DNA of 64,000 nucleotides. Origin: Oceaniglobus ichthyenteri (GTDB lineage: Bacteria; Pseudomonadota; Alphaproteobacteria; Rhodobacterales; Rhodobacteraceae). Below are positions 38,831-47,815 of this stretch, piece after piece. The DNA lies in contig NZ_QAGK01000005.1 in assembly GCF_003057885.1 (NCBI RefSeq), forward strand, positions 1 through 64,000, written 5' to 3'. Position numbers and translations under genes: made by a program. Below the pieces are notes generated by a model. That model did no database searches and was not told the origin of the DNA. It saw nothing but the letters and a program-made list of their open reading frames with translations. Numbering within the stretch: the first letter of the stretch is position 1; each line of letters opens with the position of its first letter.

Positions 38831-38924
38831 GGCGATTATCCTTTTGCAAGACTTGAGACAAACTTGGCGCGACGTATATCATGCAGAACGCAGGAACAAG
38901 CGGCCCGCACCGAAAGGACACCCA

Positions 38925-39101
38925 ATGACCGAAGAAACCAGAGATCTGCCCCCCGCAGCACAGCGCGCACTGGCCGAGGCGCAAGAGCGCCGCGCCAAGG
39001 CGAAAGTGGTGGAATTGCCCGTGGAATTGGGCGGGCGCGATGGCCCCGAGCCGGTGCGTTATGGCGATTGGGAGAAAAAAGGCATCGCGATCGATTTCTG
39101 A
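38925..39101 (+). CDS. DUF1674 small protein, SDH assembly factor 4 type
   Basis: This 58-residue protein belongs to DUF1674, whose mitochondrial relative Sdh8/SDHAF4 helps assemble the FAD-containing succinate dehydrogenase subunit. The signature is at the C-terminus: PEPVRYGDWEKKGIAIDF. The N-terminal half is a charged helix (AALAEAQERRAKAKVVE). An AAAGGA site precedes the ATG at 38925. It is monocistronic and converges on the next gene; the longer frame upstream is an rsmB shadow. Confidence 0.9.
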   Translation: MTEETRDLPPAAQRALAEAQERRAKAKVVELPVELGGRDGPEPVRYGDWEKKGIAIDF

Positions 39102-39124
39102 TCGCACCCTTTGCCAACTGTGGC

Positions 39125-39490
39125 TTAGCGCAGGCGCAAATCGGCAGATTCGCCTGCGCCCTGATCAGAGGTAAACCGGATTGTGCCACCACCCACCTGA
39201 ACCAATTGGCAATTGGTGGGCAATGTCGTGGCGCCATAGGTTAGATCACGGCAGAAATAATTGCCTTTCCAGGTCCACGCGCCGGTCACCGGCTGACCGA
39301 ACGCCCGGCCTTTGATTGAACCGCCTGGCGACACCGACAGGCGGATGCCGAAGCGGCTTAGCTCTCGTCCGCTGACCAGGTTCACGAATTGGGATTTGCT
39401 GGTGACGGTTTGAAGTGTTTCGGCCATTGCAGGTGCCCCAAACGTTGCCGATACGGCAAAAATCAGGGTTAAGAAGGTTCGAACAATCAT
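39125..39490 (-). CDS. small secreted protein, function unknown
   Basis: This 121-residue protein has a clear signal peptide (MIVRTFLTLIFAVSATFGAP, cut near AMA-ET) and then about 95 residues, beta-rich, with two cysteines (FCRDL and TNCQL) that may form a disulfide. The pattern GRELSRFGIRLSVSPGGSIKG is followed by GAWTWKGNYFCRDLTYG. I do not recognise a function. Two ATG codons compete; the second (39490) has the better GGGAG spacing. It follows dapB on the minus strand by about 60 bases and may be cotranscribed with it. Confidence 0.7.
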   Translation of the reverse strand: MIVRTFLTLIFAVSATFGAPAMAETLQTVTSKSQFVNLVSGRELSRFGIRLSVSPGGSIKGRAFGQPVTGAWTWKGNYFCRDLTYGATTLPTNCQLVQVGGGTIRFTSDQGAGESADLRLR

Positions 39491-39552
39491 TGGCATTCTC
39501 CCGCGGTTCTTCGCCTTGCACGGGAATAATACGGCCAATTCCGGGCTTCAGA

Positions 39553-40365
39553 TCACTTCAGACCCAGAACATCCAACATATCATAGGCACCGGGGTTTTT
39601 TCCCTTGGTCCAAAGCGCCGCCTTCAGCGCGCCGCGCGCAAACAGGGACCGGTCGGTGGCCTTGTGCGACAGGATGATCTGTTCACCCTCAGCCGCGAAC
39701 ATCACATCATGTTCGCCGATAATATCACCGCCGCGAATGGCACTGAACCCGATGTCACCCGGTGTGCGCGCACCGGTTATGCCATCGCGGCCCCGATCCG
39801 CCACATCGGGCAGGGCAACGCCGCGCCCCTCAGCCGCCGCTTCGCCCAGCATCAGCGCGGTGCCGGATGGCGCGTCAACCTTGTGACGGTGATGATATTC
39901 GATCACCTCGATATCGTATGAGGGATCAAGCGCGGCGGCGACCTGTTTTACCAGTTGGGTCAACAGGTTGACGCCCAGGCTCATGTTGCCCGCGCGCACG
40001 ATCACGGTGTTTTGTGACGCTTTGTCGATGGCGGCGATGTCTTCATCGCTGAATCCGGTGGTGCCGATCACATGGGCAATGCCTGACTCACCTGCCGCGC
40101 GGGCAAAGGCAACCGTGGCGGCAGGCGCGGTGAAATCAATCACCACATCGCCGCGCGCAAAGGCGGCGGTTGGATCGTCTTCGACCGGGATGCCAGATTC
40201 GACGCCCCCCATGGCCAGGCCGAGATCCTGACCGATCCAGGGGTGGCCCGACCGTTCCAACGCGCCGGCCAGATACATCGCATCGCTGTCGGTTACCATG
40301 CGCGCCAACATCTGGCCCATGCGCCCTGATACGCCTGTGATCACGATTCCCGGTGTCTGTGCCAT
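39553..40365 (-). CDS. dapB: 4-hydroxy-tetrahydrodipicolinate reductase
   Basis: DapB reduces the dihydrodipicolinate precursor with NAD(P)H in the lysine and diaminopimelate pathway, feeding peptidoglycan synthesis. The 270-residue product has the N-terminal nucleotide loop [10 protein letters not shown] (residues 10-19), the [10 protein letters not shown] strand, the [11 protein letters not shown] block, and the active-site motif [16 protein letters not shown] with the catalytic His-His and Lys. ATG at 40365; the GGGGGA site is close. Confidence 0.96.
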   Translation of the reverse strand: MAQTPGIVITGVSGRMGQMLARMVTDSDAMYLAGALERSGHPWIGQDLGLAMGGVESGIPVEDDPTAAFARGDVVIDFTAPAATVAFARAAGESGIAHVIGTTGFSDEDIAAIDKASQNTVIVRAGNMSLGVNLLTQLVKQVAAALDPSYDIEVIEYHHRHKVDAPSGTALMLGEAAAEGRGVALPDVADRGRDGITGARTPGDIGFSAIRGGDIIGEHDVMFAAEGEQIILSHKATDRSLFARGALKAALWTKGKNPGAYDMLDVLGLK

Positions 40366-40465
40366 ATTATCCCCCATGCGCGACATTGCGCCTTGGTCTA
40401 GCGCGCCAAACGGACAACGCAAACCCCTTGTTGCACCGGGCGGCGTTCATGCCTAAATCGGGGGT

Positions 40466-40882
40466 ATGGCAAAGAACCGTTTTTCAAGTGGCGCAGGCCC
40501 GTCGCAACGTCAGCTTCGTGTGGGGGAATTGATCCGCCGCACCCTGTCTGATCTGTTGATGCAGGGCGCGATCCATGACCCCGATCTGAACCGCATGTCG
40601 ATCACCGTATCCGAGGTACGGGTGTCGCCCGATTTGCGCATCGCCACCGTGTTTGTCCTGCCTTTGGGCGGGAAGGACAAGGAAGGCGCGATCAAGGCAT
40701 TGGCGCGCAACACCTATGAATTGCGCCGGGGCCTGAACAAGGAAATGACCTTGAAACATTCGCCCGAGCTGCGGTTCCTGATCGACGATACGTTTGATCG
40801 CATGGATGCCACGCGCGAATTGTTGGCCCGCGAAGAGGTGCGCCGCGATCTGGACACGCCCGATTCAGACGAGAGCGAATGA
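40466..40882 (+). CDS. rbfA: ribosome-binding factor A
   Basis: RbfA binds the immature 30S subunit and helps process the 16S 5' end, with a role in cold adaptation. The 138-residue protein shows the KH-like fold pattern [37 protein letters not shown] and [11 protein letters not shown]. It begins a rightward operon: the next gene overlaps its stop by 4 bases. Confidence 0.94.
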   Translation: MAKNRFSSGAGPSQRQLRVGELIRRTLSDLLMQGAIHDPDLNRMSITVSEVRVSPDLRIATVFVLPLGGKDKEGAIKALARNTYELRRGLNKEMTLKHSPELRFLIDDTFDRMDATRELLAREEVRRDLDTPDSDESE

Positions 40883-41616
40883 TGTGGCGGCTGCTGGCAC
40901 TGATTGTGCTGTGGCCGATACCGGCACAGGCAGATCCGGCCTGTGGGCGTGTCGAATTCGACGGGACGCCGTTCACCACCTGCCGAATCACCCTGGCCGA
41001 TGATCCGCTGCGCTTGTGGCTGCGCGATGAAACCGGCGCGCCCTATGGCAGTTTTCGCCAGATCAACCGTGCCTTGGCCGATCAGGGCCTAACCCTTGGC
41101 GTGGCGATGAATGGCGGCATGTATCACGCAGATCGCGCGCCGGTCGGCCTCTATATCGAAAACGGTAAGGAAGAAATGCGCGTGATCACCAGCGAAGGGC
41201 CGGGCAACTTTGGCCTTTTGCCCAACGGGGTATTCTGCGCCATGGGCAACCGCGCCGCAGTGGTGGAAAGCCGCAGTTTTGCCGAAAAACCCGAACCGTG
41301 CGAATTTGCCACCCAATCGGGGCCAATGTTGGTGATTGACGGCGAATTGCACCCAAGGTTTCTGGAAGACGGCACATCGAAATACATCCGCAACGGTGTG
41401 GGCGTGTCAGAAAATGGGCACGAGGTGGTGTTTGCCATTTCCGACCGACCGGTGAATTTTCATCAATTTGGGCGGCTGTTTCGTGACGAATTGCAAACCC
41501 CCAATGCGCTGTTTCTTGATGGCAATATTTCGCGGCTTCACGCGCCTTCGTTAAACCGATCCGATGGCGGGTTTCCCATGGGGCCGATTCTGGGCACCGT
41601 GCGCCCGCTTGATTGA
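40879..41616 (+). CDS. exported phosphodiester glycosidase (NAGPA)-like protein, DUF2233 type
   Basis: The 245-residue product has a signal peptide ([18 protein letters not shown]) and the domain of the mammalian uncovering enzyme family. Matching blocks include [20 protein letters not shown] near residue 75, [24 protein letters not shown] and DGNISRL near the end. It probably acts in the periplasm on a sugar phosphodiester; substrate unknown. It overlaps rbfA by 4 bases and is followed by truB after 54 bases. Confidence 0.85.
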   Translation: MMWRLLALIVLWPIPAQADPACGRVEFDGTPFTTCRITLADDPLRLWLRDETGAPYGSFRQINRALADQGLTLGVAMNGGMYHADRAPVGLYIENGKEEMRVITSEGPGNFGLLPNGVFCAMGNRAAVVESRSFAEKPEPCEFATQSGPMLVIDGELHPRFLEDGTSKYIRNGVGVSENGHEVVFAISDRPVNFHQFGRLFRDELQTPNALFLDGNISRLHAPSLNRSDGGFPMGPILGTVRPLD

Positions 41617-41670
41617 CCCGGGCCGCGCCGGCAGATAACCGGGCGCACACATATTTCATAGGAGCAGACA

Positions 41671-42573
41671 ATGGGCCGACGCAAAGGGCGTGACATATCC
41701 GGCTGGGTGATCATCGACAAACCTGCCGGCCTCACCTCAACCGCCGTGGTGAACAAGGTGCGCTGGGCCTTTGATGCCAAAAAGGCCGGTCATGCCGGCA
41801 CGCTTGACCCCGAAGCAACCGGCGTTTTGGCCATTGCTTTGGGTGAGGCGACAAAAACCGTGCCCTATATCACCGACGCGATGAAAGCATACCGGTTCAC
41901 CGTGCGTTTGGGCCAGGCCACCAATACCGACGACGCCGAAGGAGAGGTGATTGAAACCTCCGATCTGCGCCCCACCGATGATGATATTCGTCAGGCGCTG
42001 TTGCCCCTGACCGGCGATATCATGCAGGTGCCGCCACAATTTTCGGCGGTGAAAATTGACGGCGAACGCGCCTATAAACGCGCCCGTGACGGTGAAACCA
42101 TGGAAATCGCCGCGCGGCCCCTGTTCGTGGAAGAATTGAACATGGTGTCGCGCCCAGACCCCGACCATGTTGAATTGGAAATGGTCTGTGGCAAGGGCGG
42201 CTATGTCCGCTCGATCGCGCGGGATCTGGGCGCGGCGCTGGGCTGTTTTGGCTATGTCGTATCGCTGCGCCGGGTCTGGTCAGGCCCGTTTGAGGCGGAC
42301 GAGGCGATGAGCCTTGAGTTGGTCGAACAATTGGCCCGCACCCCTGCGTTGGATGAATGGCTGCGCCCGCTAGAGCAGGGTTTGGACGATCTGCCCGAGG
42401 TGCGCTGCACCCCCGAAGGGGCGGCAAAGCTGCGCAATGGCAATCCGGGCATGGTGATATCTTCAGACGCCGAATATGGCGATGAGGCTTGGGCCAGCTT
42501 TGAAGGCCGCGCCGTGGCCGTTGGCATTTACCGCGCGGGCGAATTGCACCCCAACCGGGTGTTCGTGCCGTGA
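41671..42573 (+). CDS. truB: tRNA pseudouridine(55) synthase
   Basis: TruB converts U55 of the tRNA T-loop to pseudouridine. The 300-residue product has the N-terminal [14 protein letters not shown], the catalytic block [15 protein letters not shown] with the active-site aspartate near residue 48, a [20 protein letters not shown] block and an ERKxP-like [14 protein letters not shown] segment. The start has a GGAGCAG site. It overlaps the DUF1643 gene by 4 bases. Confidence 0.96.
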   Translation: MGRRKGRDISGWVIIDKPAGLTSTAVVNKVRWAFDAKKAGHAGTLDPEATGVLAIALGEATKTVPYITDAMKAYRFTVRLGQATNTDDAEGEVIETSDLRPTDDDIRQALLPLTGDIMQVPPQFSAVKIDGERAYKRARDGETMEIAARPLFVEELNMVSRPDPDHVELEMVCGKGGYVRSIARDLGAALGCFGYVVSLRRVWSGPFEADEAMSLELVEQLARTPALDEWLRPLEQGLDDLPEVRCTPEGAAKLRNGNPGMVISSDAEYGDEAWASFEGRAVAVGIYRAGELHPNRVFVP

Positions 42574-43076
42574 TCACCCGGCAGCATCTAAAGGGCGATG
42601 CCGCCAGCATCGCCACCTATTCCGATTGCGAATTCTACCGCTACGATCTGACCCGCACCTGGGATGACACCGGGCGCAGGATCGCCTTTGTCATGCTAAA
42701 CCCCTCCACCGCGACCGAGGTGCAAAATGACCCGACGGTGGAACGTTGCGAACGCCGCGCCCGCGCACTGGGCTATGGGGCGTTCAGCGTCACCAACATT
42801 TTCGCCTGGCGCGATACTGACCCAAAGAAAATGCGCGCCGCCCCCGATCCGGTTGGCCCGGCCAATGATGCGGCGATTCTGGCGGCGGCAGATTGGGCCG
42901 AAACGGTGCTCTGCGCCTGGGGCACCCATGGCGCGCATTTGGGCCGGGGCGCACAGGTTGAAACCCTGCTGCGCGCCACCGGCAAACCCCTGTCGCATCT
43001 GGGGCTGTCCAAGGCAGGGCATCCGAAACATCCGCTGTATATCGGATATGCCGAACAGCCCCGCCTTTGGGTCTAA
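42570..43076 (+). CDS. DUF1643-family protein
   Basis: This 168-residue soluble protein matches DUF1643 with [20 protein letters not shown] near residue 39, a second block [15 protein letters not shown], and LCAWGTHG and [10 protein letters not shown]. Its role is not established; members occur widely as accessory genes beside housekeeping genes. It begins inside truB. Its TAA stop lies in the first bases of the palindromic repeat. Confidence 0.88.
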   Translation: MITRQHLKGDAASIATYSDCEFYRYDLTRTWDDTGRRIAFVMLNPSTATEVQNDPTVERCERRARALGYGAFSVTNIFAWRDTDPKKMRAAPDPVGPANDAAILAAADWAETVLCAWGTHGAHLGRGAQVETLLRATGKPLSHLGLSKAGHPKHPLYIGYAEQPRLWV

Positions 43077-43188
43077 AGCGTGCCGCGCTTAATCTGATTC
43101 AGACATTTACCTGTCCGAGCGAGGCAGTGCTTGCAACGCAAGCGCGTTCACTCGGATAGGTGAATTCATGTGAGCGCGACAGGCTCTA
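43074..43188. repeat. 115-bp imperfect palindromic repeat between two convergent genes
   Basis: Two related arms face each other. The left arm runs from CTAAAGCGTGCCGCGCTTAA to GACATTTACCTGTCCGAGCGAGGCAG, and the right arm from CGCGTTCACTCGGATAGGTGAATTC to GAGCGCGACAGGCTCTAA. The centre is GCTTGCAACGCAAGC. The left end contains the DUF1643 stop and the right end contains the stop of the convergent aminotransferase gene. A single arm is found at 26901. A large RNA hairpin is expected on either strand. Confidence 0.75.
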
Positions 43189-44370
43189 AACTCCAGCGTC
43201 GATGATCGCCTGTGCCAGTACCGGAATGGTTTTGGCGTTCAACCCGGCAATGTTGATCCGACTGTCGCCAATCATGTAAATCCCGTTATCGACGCGCATC
43301 TTTTCCACCTGTTCGGGCGTCGCCCCCAGCCGCGAAAACATGCCGCGATGATCGGCGATAAAATCAAACCGGTCCGAATTTGACCGCTTGCGCAACTCAT
43401 CCGCCAACTGCTTGCGCAGCTCCAACATGCCCAGGCGCACCGCCTCCAGTTCGGCCATCCAATCGGCCTTAAGCTCCGGATCGGTCAAAATCATGGTGAC
43501 AACCCGCGCCCCGTGATCGGGCGGAAAACTGTAATTCTGCCGGTTGAGATAAGCCAGGGTGCCTTGTGTCACGGTCTTCATCCCCGCCTCGGGGGCGATG
43601 GCCATGACCATTCCGGTGCGTTCGCGGTAAATGCCAAAGTTTTTCGAACAACTCGCGGCAATCAACATCTGCGGCGCATTGGCGGCCATCAACCGTGTGC
43701 CGGCGGCATCGGCCTCCAGCCCGTCACCAAACCCCTGATAGGCAATATCAATAAACGGCACAGCGCCCTTGGCGTTCAAATGGTCCGACACCGCCTGCCA
43801 CTGCTCAAGCGTGAGATTGGCACCGGTGGGGTTGTGGCAACAGCCGTGCAACAACACCACGTCGCCTGATTTGATCTGATCCAGATCGGCCATCATCCCG
43901 GCAAAATCAACGCCGCGCGTGGCCGCGTCAAAATACCGATACTCGGCCATCGACATGCCCAGATATTTAATGATCGACGGATGGTTGGGCCAGGTCGGGG
44001 CCGACAGCCAAACCGTGGCGCCGGGGGACGCCATCTTGATCAGCTCCAAAGCCTGGCGAATCGCCCCGGTGCCCCCCGGCGTCGCGGCACACGACACCCG
44101 ATCGCCCGGCACAGCATCGCCCAGGATCATATCGCGCAACGCGTCAGTATAGGCCGGATCACCCAGCAGTCCGGTATAGGCCTTGCTGTCCTGCTCGGCC
44201 ACCAACCGACGCTCGGCCTCTTTGACGGCGCGCATCACCGGGGTCTTGCCACTGGCATCCTTGTAAACACCAATGCCCAAATCAATCTTGTCGGCGCGCG
44301 GATCAGCGCGATAGGCCTGCCCAAGCGCCAGGATCTTATCGGCAGGTTGCGGTTTCAAATTCTCTAACAT
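43186..44370 (-). CDS. aromatic amino acid aminotransferase (class I PLP)
   Basis: The 394-residue enzyme moves amino groups between aromatic or acidic amino acids and 2-oxo acids. It has the PLP lysine in ASCSKNFGIYRERTG near residue 247, the GCCHNPTGANLTLEQW motif near 182, and the substrate arginine in MIGDSRINIAGL. This set fits the TyrB/AspC-like subgroup I alpha. Exact specificity is not resolved. Its start overlaps the upstream sulfurtransferase stop by one base (TAATG). Confidence 0.9.
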   Translation of the reverse strand: MLENLKPQPADKILALGQAYRADPRADKIDLGIGVYKDASGKTPVMRAVKEAERRLVAEQDSKAYTGLLGDPAYTDALRDMILGDAVPGDRVSCAATPGGTGAIRQALELIKMASPGATVWLSAPTWPNHPSIIKYLGMSMAEYRYFDAATRGVDFAGMMADLDQIKSGDVVLLHGCCHNPTGANLTLEQWQAVSDHLNAKGAVPFIDIAYQGFGDGLEADAAGTRLMAANAPQMLIAASCSKNFGIYRERTGMVMAIAPEAGMKTVTQGTLAYLNRQNYSFPPDHGARVVTMILTDPELKADWMAELEAVRLGMLELRKQLADELRKRSNSDRFDFIADHRGMFSRLGATPEQVEKMRVDNGIYMIGDSRINIAGLNAKTIPVLAQAIIDAGV

Positions 44371-45227
44371 TATGCGTCTCCGGTCGCGACCTTCAGGTCG
44401 TTATACATGCCCCATTCGGCCCAGGATCCGTCATACAGACCGTGATCCCGATGCCCCAAAATCTCTAACCCCAATGACAGGATCGCCGCCGTCACCCCCG
44501 ATCCACAGGTGGTGATCACAGGCCGGTTCAAATCAATCCCCGCCTCGGTAAAGACCCGGCGCAAATCATCGGGGCCTTTCATCGTGCCATCACCATTCAG
44601 CAACGATTTATAAGGAACGTTCCGCGATCCCGGAATATGCCCCGCGCGCAACCCTTCGCGCGGCTCAGGTGCGGTTCCGGCAAACCGCTCGGCGCCACGC
44701 GCATCGACAATCTGATGATCGCCCAATTTGGCCGCCGCCGCCACCTGGGTCACATCGCGCACCAGATGGTTCTGGCGCGCCACGGTGATATGACGGTCAC
44801 GCATGATCGGCGGCATATCCTCTTCCGGGCGCCCCTCGGCCTGCCACTTGGCAAACCCACCGTCCAACACGGCAACATCCGTCTTGCCCATCAACCGAAA
44901 CAGCCACCAGATACGTGCCGCTGAAAACATGCCAATGCCGTCATAGACAACCACCTGATGGCCATCCCCCACCCCCATTCCGCGCATCCGACTGATGAAT
45001 TTCTCGGGTGGCGGTGCCATATGGGGCAAATCCGACCGACTGTCTGACACATCGTCCAGCGCCAGAAACCGCGCCCCGGGAATATGCGCCGCATCGTATT
45101 CGGCGCGCGGATCACGTCCCATGTCCGGCAGATACCAACTGCAATCCAAAATCCGTAAATCAGGGTCTTTCAGATGATCGCCCAACCACTGGGTCGATAC
45201 CAAAGTCGTCGGATCGTCATAGGCCAT
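44370..45227 (-). CDS. sseA: 3-mercaptopyruvate sulfurtransferase (tandem rhodanese)
   Basis: The 285-residue enzyme has two rhodanese domains: an inactive N-terminal one (about 10-135, DCSWYLPDMGRDP) and a catalytic C-terminal one (about 160-280) with the active-site loop CGSGVTA, in which the Cys accepts sulfur. The CG[S/T]GVTA loop is typical of mercaptopyruvate sulfurtransferase rather than thiosulfate sulfurtransferase (CRxGx). The ATG at 45227 has a weak ribosome site. It forms an operon with the aminotransferase, consistent with cysteine/cysteine-derived mercaptopyruvate catabolism. Confidence 0.9.
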   Translation of the reverse strand: MAYDDPTTLVSTQWLGDHLKDPDLRILDCSWYLPDMGRDPRAEYDAAHIPGARFLALDDVSDSRSDLPHMAPPPEKFISRMRGMGVGDGHQVVVYDGIGMFSAARIWWLFRLMGKTDVAVLDGGFAKWQAEGRPEEDMPPIMRDRHITVARQNHLVRDVTQVAAAAKLGDHQIVDARGAERFAGTAPEPREGLRAGHIPGSRNVPYKSLLNGDGTMKGPDDLRRVFTEAGIDLNRPVITTCGSGVTAAILSLGLEILGHRDHGLYDGSWAEWGMYNDLKVATGDA

Positions 45228-45323
45228 ACTGCGCACCCCAAAGGCTGTGAAATACCGCAATCTGCCTACTCCCGACACGCCCCCATGACAAGGGCGCGCC
45301 GCTGCAAACGAAAACCGCGCTTG

Positions 45324-45350
45324 GGTTTTTTCTTGCTATAAATATCCAAA
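45324..45350. repeat. short dispersed repeat GGTTTTTTCTTGCT-AAATATCCAAA, copy 2
   Basis: Matches 26982-27008 at all but two positions. It lies in the 229-bp gap between smpB and sseA, where I see no gene and no clear promoter. Confidence 0.55.
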
Positions 45351-45456
45351 ACCCGTCAGCGCAGCAAATCGCGCCAGCAAAAATTTGCAAACACCCTGAA
45401 CCACAGCCACCAAACAAAAATATCGTGGCGCGGCAGCGCCTCCGTTTGGTCAGGCG

Positions 45457-45933
45457 TCAGCCGCTATGGCGCAACAGCCGGGCTTTTTGGCGGTTCCAAT
45501 CGGCCTTGGCCGCATCGGCGCGCTTGTCGTGGTTCTGCTTGCCCTTGGCGACGCCAAGTTTCATTTTCACCAGGCCCTTGTGATTGAAATACATCACCAG
45601 TGGCACGATGGTCATGCCCTTGCGCTGGGTGTCGTTCCACATCCGCGACAGTTCTTTGTTCTTGGCCAACAGTTTGCGCCGCCGCCGGTCTTCATGGCCC
45701 CAGGTTTTCGCCGGCAGATAGGGCGCGATATAGCTGTTGACCAGCCACAGCTCGCCATCTTTCACCTCGGCATAGCTTTCGGCGATATTGGCGCTGTTCA
45801 CGCGCAGGGATTTCACTTCGGACCCCTGCAGGATGATCCCCACTTCGATATCGTATTCGATGGCATAATCATGCCGCGCCCGCCGGTTTTCGGCGATGAC
45901 TTTGTAATTTGTTTTTTCTTTATCTTTGGCCAT
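45457..45933 (-). CDS. smpB: SsrA-binding protein SmpB
   Basis: SmpB delivers tmRNA to stalled ribosomes for trans-translation. The 158-residue product has the oligonucleotide-binding barrel ([35 protein letters not shown] and [14 protein letters not shown]) and the basic C-terminal tail ([25 protein letters not shown]) that fills the mRNA channel. The ATG at 45933 is preferred to one three codons upstream. Confidence 0.96.
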   Translation of the reverse strand: MAKDKEKTNYKVIAENRRARHDYAIEYDIEVGIILQGSEVKSLRVNSANIAESYAEVKDGELWLVNSYIAPYLPAKTWGHEDRRRRKLLAKNKELSRMWNDTQRKGMTIVPLVMYFNHKGLVKMKLGVAKGKQNHDKRADAAKADWNRQKARLLRHSG

Positions 45934-45978
45934 GGCATTCAAATAGCGGTCAAACCGCGCTTCTTCAACACATCAAAC

Positions 45979-46008
45979 GAAAAGGGCCACCGGATATCGG
46001 TGGCCCTT
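45979..46008 (-). terminator. intrinsic terminator downstream of the 22-residue peptide gene
   Basis: On the minus strand an 11-bp perfect stem (46008-45998 and 45992-45982) with a 5-base loop ends in a short T-rich run. It separates the small peptide gene from smpB. Confidence 0.8.
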
Positions 46009-46063
46009 CGAATGTTACAGAGATGGGTCCGGTTAGGATGACCCAATCATGGATGTTCTACCC

Positions 46064-46132
46064 TCAGGATTGCCCTTGGGCGACGGCCCCCATGACTGTT
46101 CCGACCACAAACTCCTGGTTCATTCTAGACAC
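46064..46132 (-). CDS. 22-residue peptide with near-perfect Shine-Dalgarno
   Basis: The frame GTG ... TGA encodes (M)SRMNQEFVVGTVMGAVAQGQS. A GAAAGGAGGTGG sequence, complementary over 11-12 bases to the 16S rRNA 3' end, lies 7 bases before the GTG. The start codon sits at the centre of a small palindrome, TCTAG-TGT-CTAGA, that could hide it. An internal ATG would be 16 bases from the SD, so GTG is favoured. A stem-loop (GGGTC...GACCC) and a strong terminator follow. A TTGACT at 46201-46196, within the 70-base gap after the preceding gene, may be a -35. Function unknown; it could be a leader peptide or a small RNA with dual role. Confidence 0.55.
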   Translation of the reverse strand: MSRMNQEFVVGTVMGAVAQGQS

Positions 46133-46201
46133 TAGACCACCTCCTTTCAAAAATTGCCGATAAGGCGAAGGTGGCACAGATCCGGGGTAAGTCAAATCTT
46201 T

Positions 46202-46822
46202 TTACACGGCCCGTGGCGTCAACCACGCCACGATCATCCGGAATGGCACCAAAGCAATCAGTGCCAGCGCCAGTTTCACGCCCCAATCGGCCACGGCCAG
46301 ACTGACCCACAATGGGGCCGTCGGCCCAAGCCCCAACAGCGGCACCGCCGAACCGGCCCAAGATACATCGTTGCCCGGCTCGATAAAAATCAGTGTGGCC
46401 GAAAACGCGATGCTGAAAAACAGCGCCGTATCCAACGCCGATCCCACCAGCGACGACGCCAGCGGCGCGCGCCACCATCGCCCCGCGCGCAACCGGTTGA
46501 ACACCGCGATATCCACCAGTTGTGCCGTCAAGAACGCAACGCCCGATGCCAGTGCAATGCGCCATGTCACCAAGGGGCCGAATTCGCCGATGATCTGTGT
46601 GCCGACCACCGAACAGACCACGCCGGTCAAAAACCCGGCAAACACCACCCGGCGCGCGGTTGCCGCGCCGTACACCCGGTTCATCACATCGGTGATCAAA
46701 AATGCCAACGGGTATGTAAACGCCCCAAGCGTCAGCCATTCGCCCCACAGGAATTGCACAAGGATATTGCTGGCCAACACGATGGCGGCCATGGCAAGAA
46801 TGCCGGGAAGAATGCGTGTCAT
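46202..46822 (-). CDS. queuosine precursor transporter (YhhQ family)
   Basis: This 206-residue membrane protein has six hydrophobic helices and the VUT/YhhQ family patterns LGAFTYPLAFLITDVMNRVYG near residue 32 and a late ALDTALFFSIAFSA. The family imports preQ0/preQ1 for queuosine tRNA modification. The ATG at 46822 is favoured; a longer upstream frame lacks a signal. It lies 90 bases after the phytase-like gene, in the same leftward series. Confidence 0.87.
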   Translation of the reverse strand: MTRILPGILAMAAIVLASNILVQFLWGEWLTLGAFTYPLAFLITDVMNRVYGAATARRVVFAGFLTGVVCSVVGTQIIGEFGPLVTWRIALASGVAFLTAQLVDIAVFNRLRAGRWWRAPLASSLVGSALDTALFFSIAFSATLIFIEPGNDVSWAGSAVPLLGLGPTAPLWVSLAVADWGVKLALALIALVPFRMIVAWLTPRAV

Positions 46823-46912
46823 AAGGTTGTTCCGTTTTGACAAGGGGTTCGGACACTTGGCCGTCCCACGGGGCGACATCGCCATTTACCGCCCCAACAG
46901 CATATGCGCAAG

Positions 46913-47815
46913 CTATTCGCCCACCCGGTATTCCACGAACTGGGTGTTCTGAAATATGCTGAAATTATCGTCTTCGATCATTGTCAGCCTGATATGTCCC
47001 GCCCCGTCGCGCCACACCGACAGCCCCTCAAGGTTGCCGTGGCGCAGGTTTGGCGTGACCAACAGCTGTTCTTCGCCAATCGTGCCTTTCGGTCCCAGGG
47101 AAAACCGGCGCACCCTGCTTGAAAAGCCTAAAAGCCCGCTGAATTGCCGCTCCAACAGGTACAATTTGCCATCGGGGCCAAAATCCGCGCCCACGGGCAA
47201 ATATTCGCCCCTGCGCGGCAGAACATAGGGAATCGACCATGCGCCATTCTCGAACCGATACAGCGGAAAGGGTTGGCTTAACTGCCCTGACCGTTCCGGC
47301 AGGGTGTAAAGCGCGCCTTGGGCATCAATTGCCAATGCCTCAAGGCCCGAATTGCCTTGCAAGTTTGCAAAATCCGGATGGGGCGGGATGTTTTGCGCTG
47401 TTGCATCAACACCGGCATAGCGCCACACCCGGTGCACGCCCTCAAACGACACGTACAACGTGCCATCCGCCGCCTGCGCCAAGCCTTCGGCATCCTGAAA
47501 GCTGTTCGAATCGCCCTTTAGATGGGCGGCAAGTGGCGCGCCATTCTTGGCGCGCAGCCTATGAAACCGCTGTGTTTCCACGCCCGTGATTTCGCCGTTG
47601 GTTCGGCGCAGCGTTCCCTGCGCTACATAGCCCCGGTCGGTAATTGCAACAAAGCTGTTTCCATCCGCGCCCAATTCCAGACCTGAAAAGCCACCGTGAT
47701 TGGCGTTGGCTGTTTCCCAGATGAAACGCGACAAAAATTCGGCCCCGGCGGCATATGCCATCGAGGCCGAACAAAGCGTTCCCGCCAGGATCAGCGCGAC
47801 AAGACGGCTTGGCAC
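46913..47815 (-). CDS. exported esterase-like phytase-family beta-propeller protein
   Basis: This 300-residue protein has a signal peptide (ending SASMAYAAG) and the 'esterase-like activity of phytase' domain, with repeated strand motifs FSGLELGADGNSFVAITDRGY, SFQDAEGLAQAADGTLYVSFEG, PVGADFGPDGKLYLLER and NLEGLSVWRDGAGHIRLTMIEDDN. The true substrate is unknown. Its start lies 25 bases inside the upstream mepA gene, a long overlap that suggests tight coupling. Confidence 0.83.
   Translation of the reverse strand: MPSRLVALILAGTLCSASMAYAAGAEFLSRFIWETANANHGGFSGLELGADGNSFVAITDRGYVAQGTLRRTNGEITGVETQRFHRLRAKNGAPLAAHLKGDSNSFQDAEGLAQAADGTLYVSFEGVHRVWRYAGVDATAQNIPPHPDFANLQGNSGLEALAIDAQGALYTLPERSGQLSQPFPLYRFENGAWSIPYVLPRRGEYLPVGADFGPDGKLYLLERQFSGLLGFSSRVRRFSLGPKGTIGEEQLLVTPNLRHGNLEGLSVWRDGAGHIRLTMIEDDNFSIFQNTQFVEYRVGE

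Noticed and set aside
38607-39101. 164-residue frame containing the DUF1674 protein
   Set aside because: The first 106 residues are antisense to rsmB; the real gene starts at 38925 with its own ribosome site.
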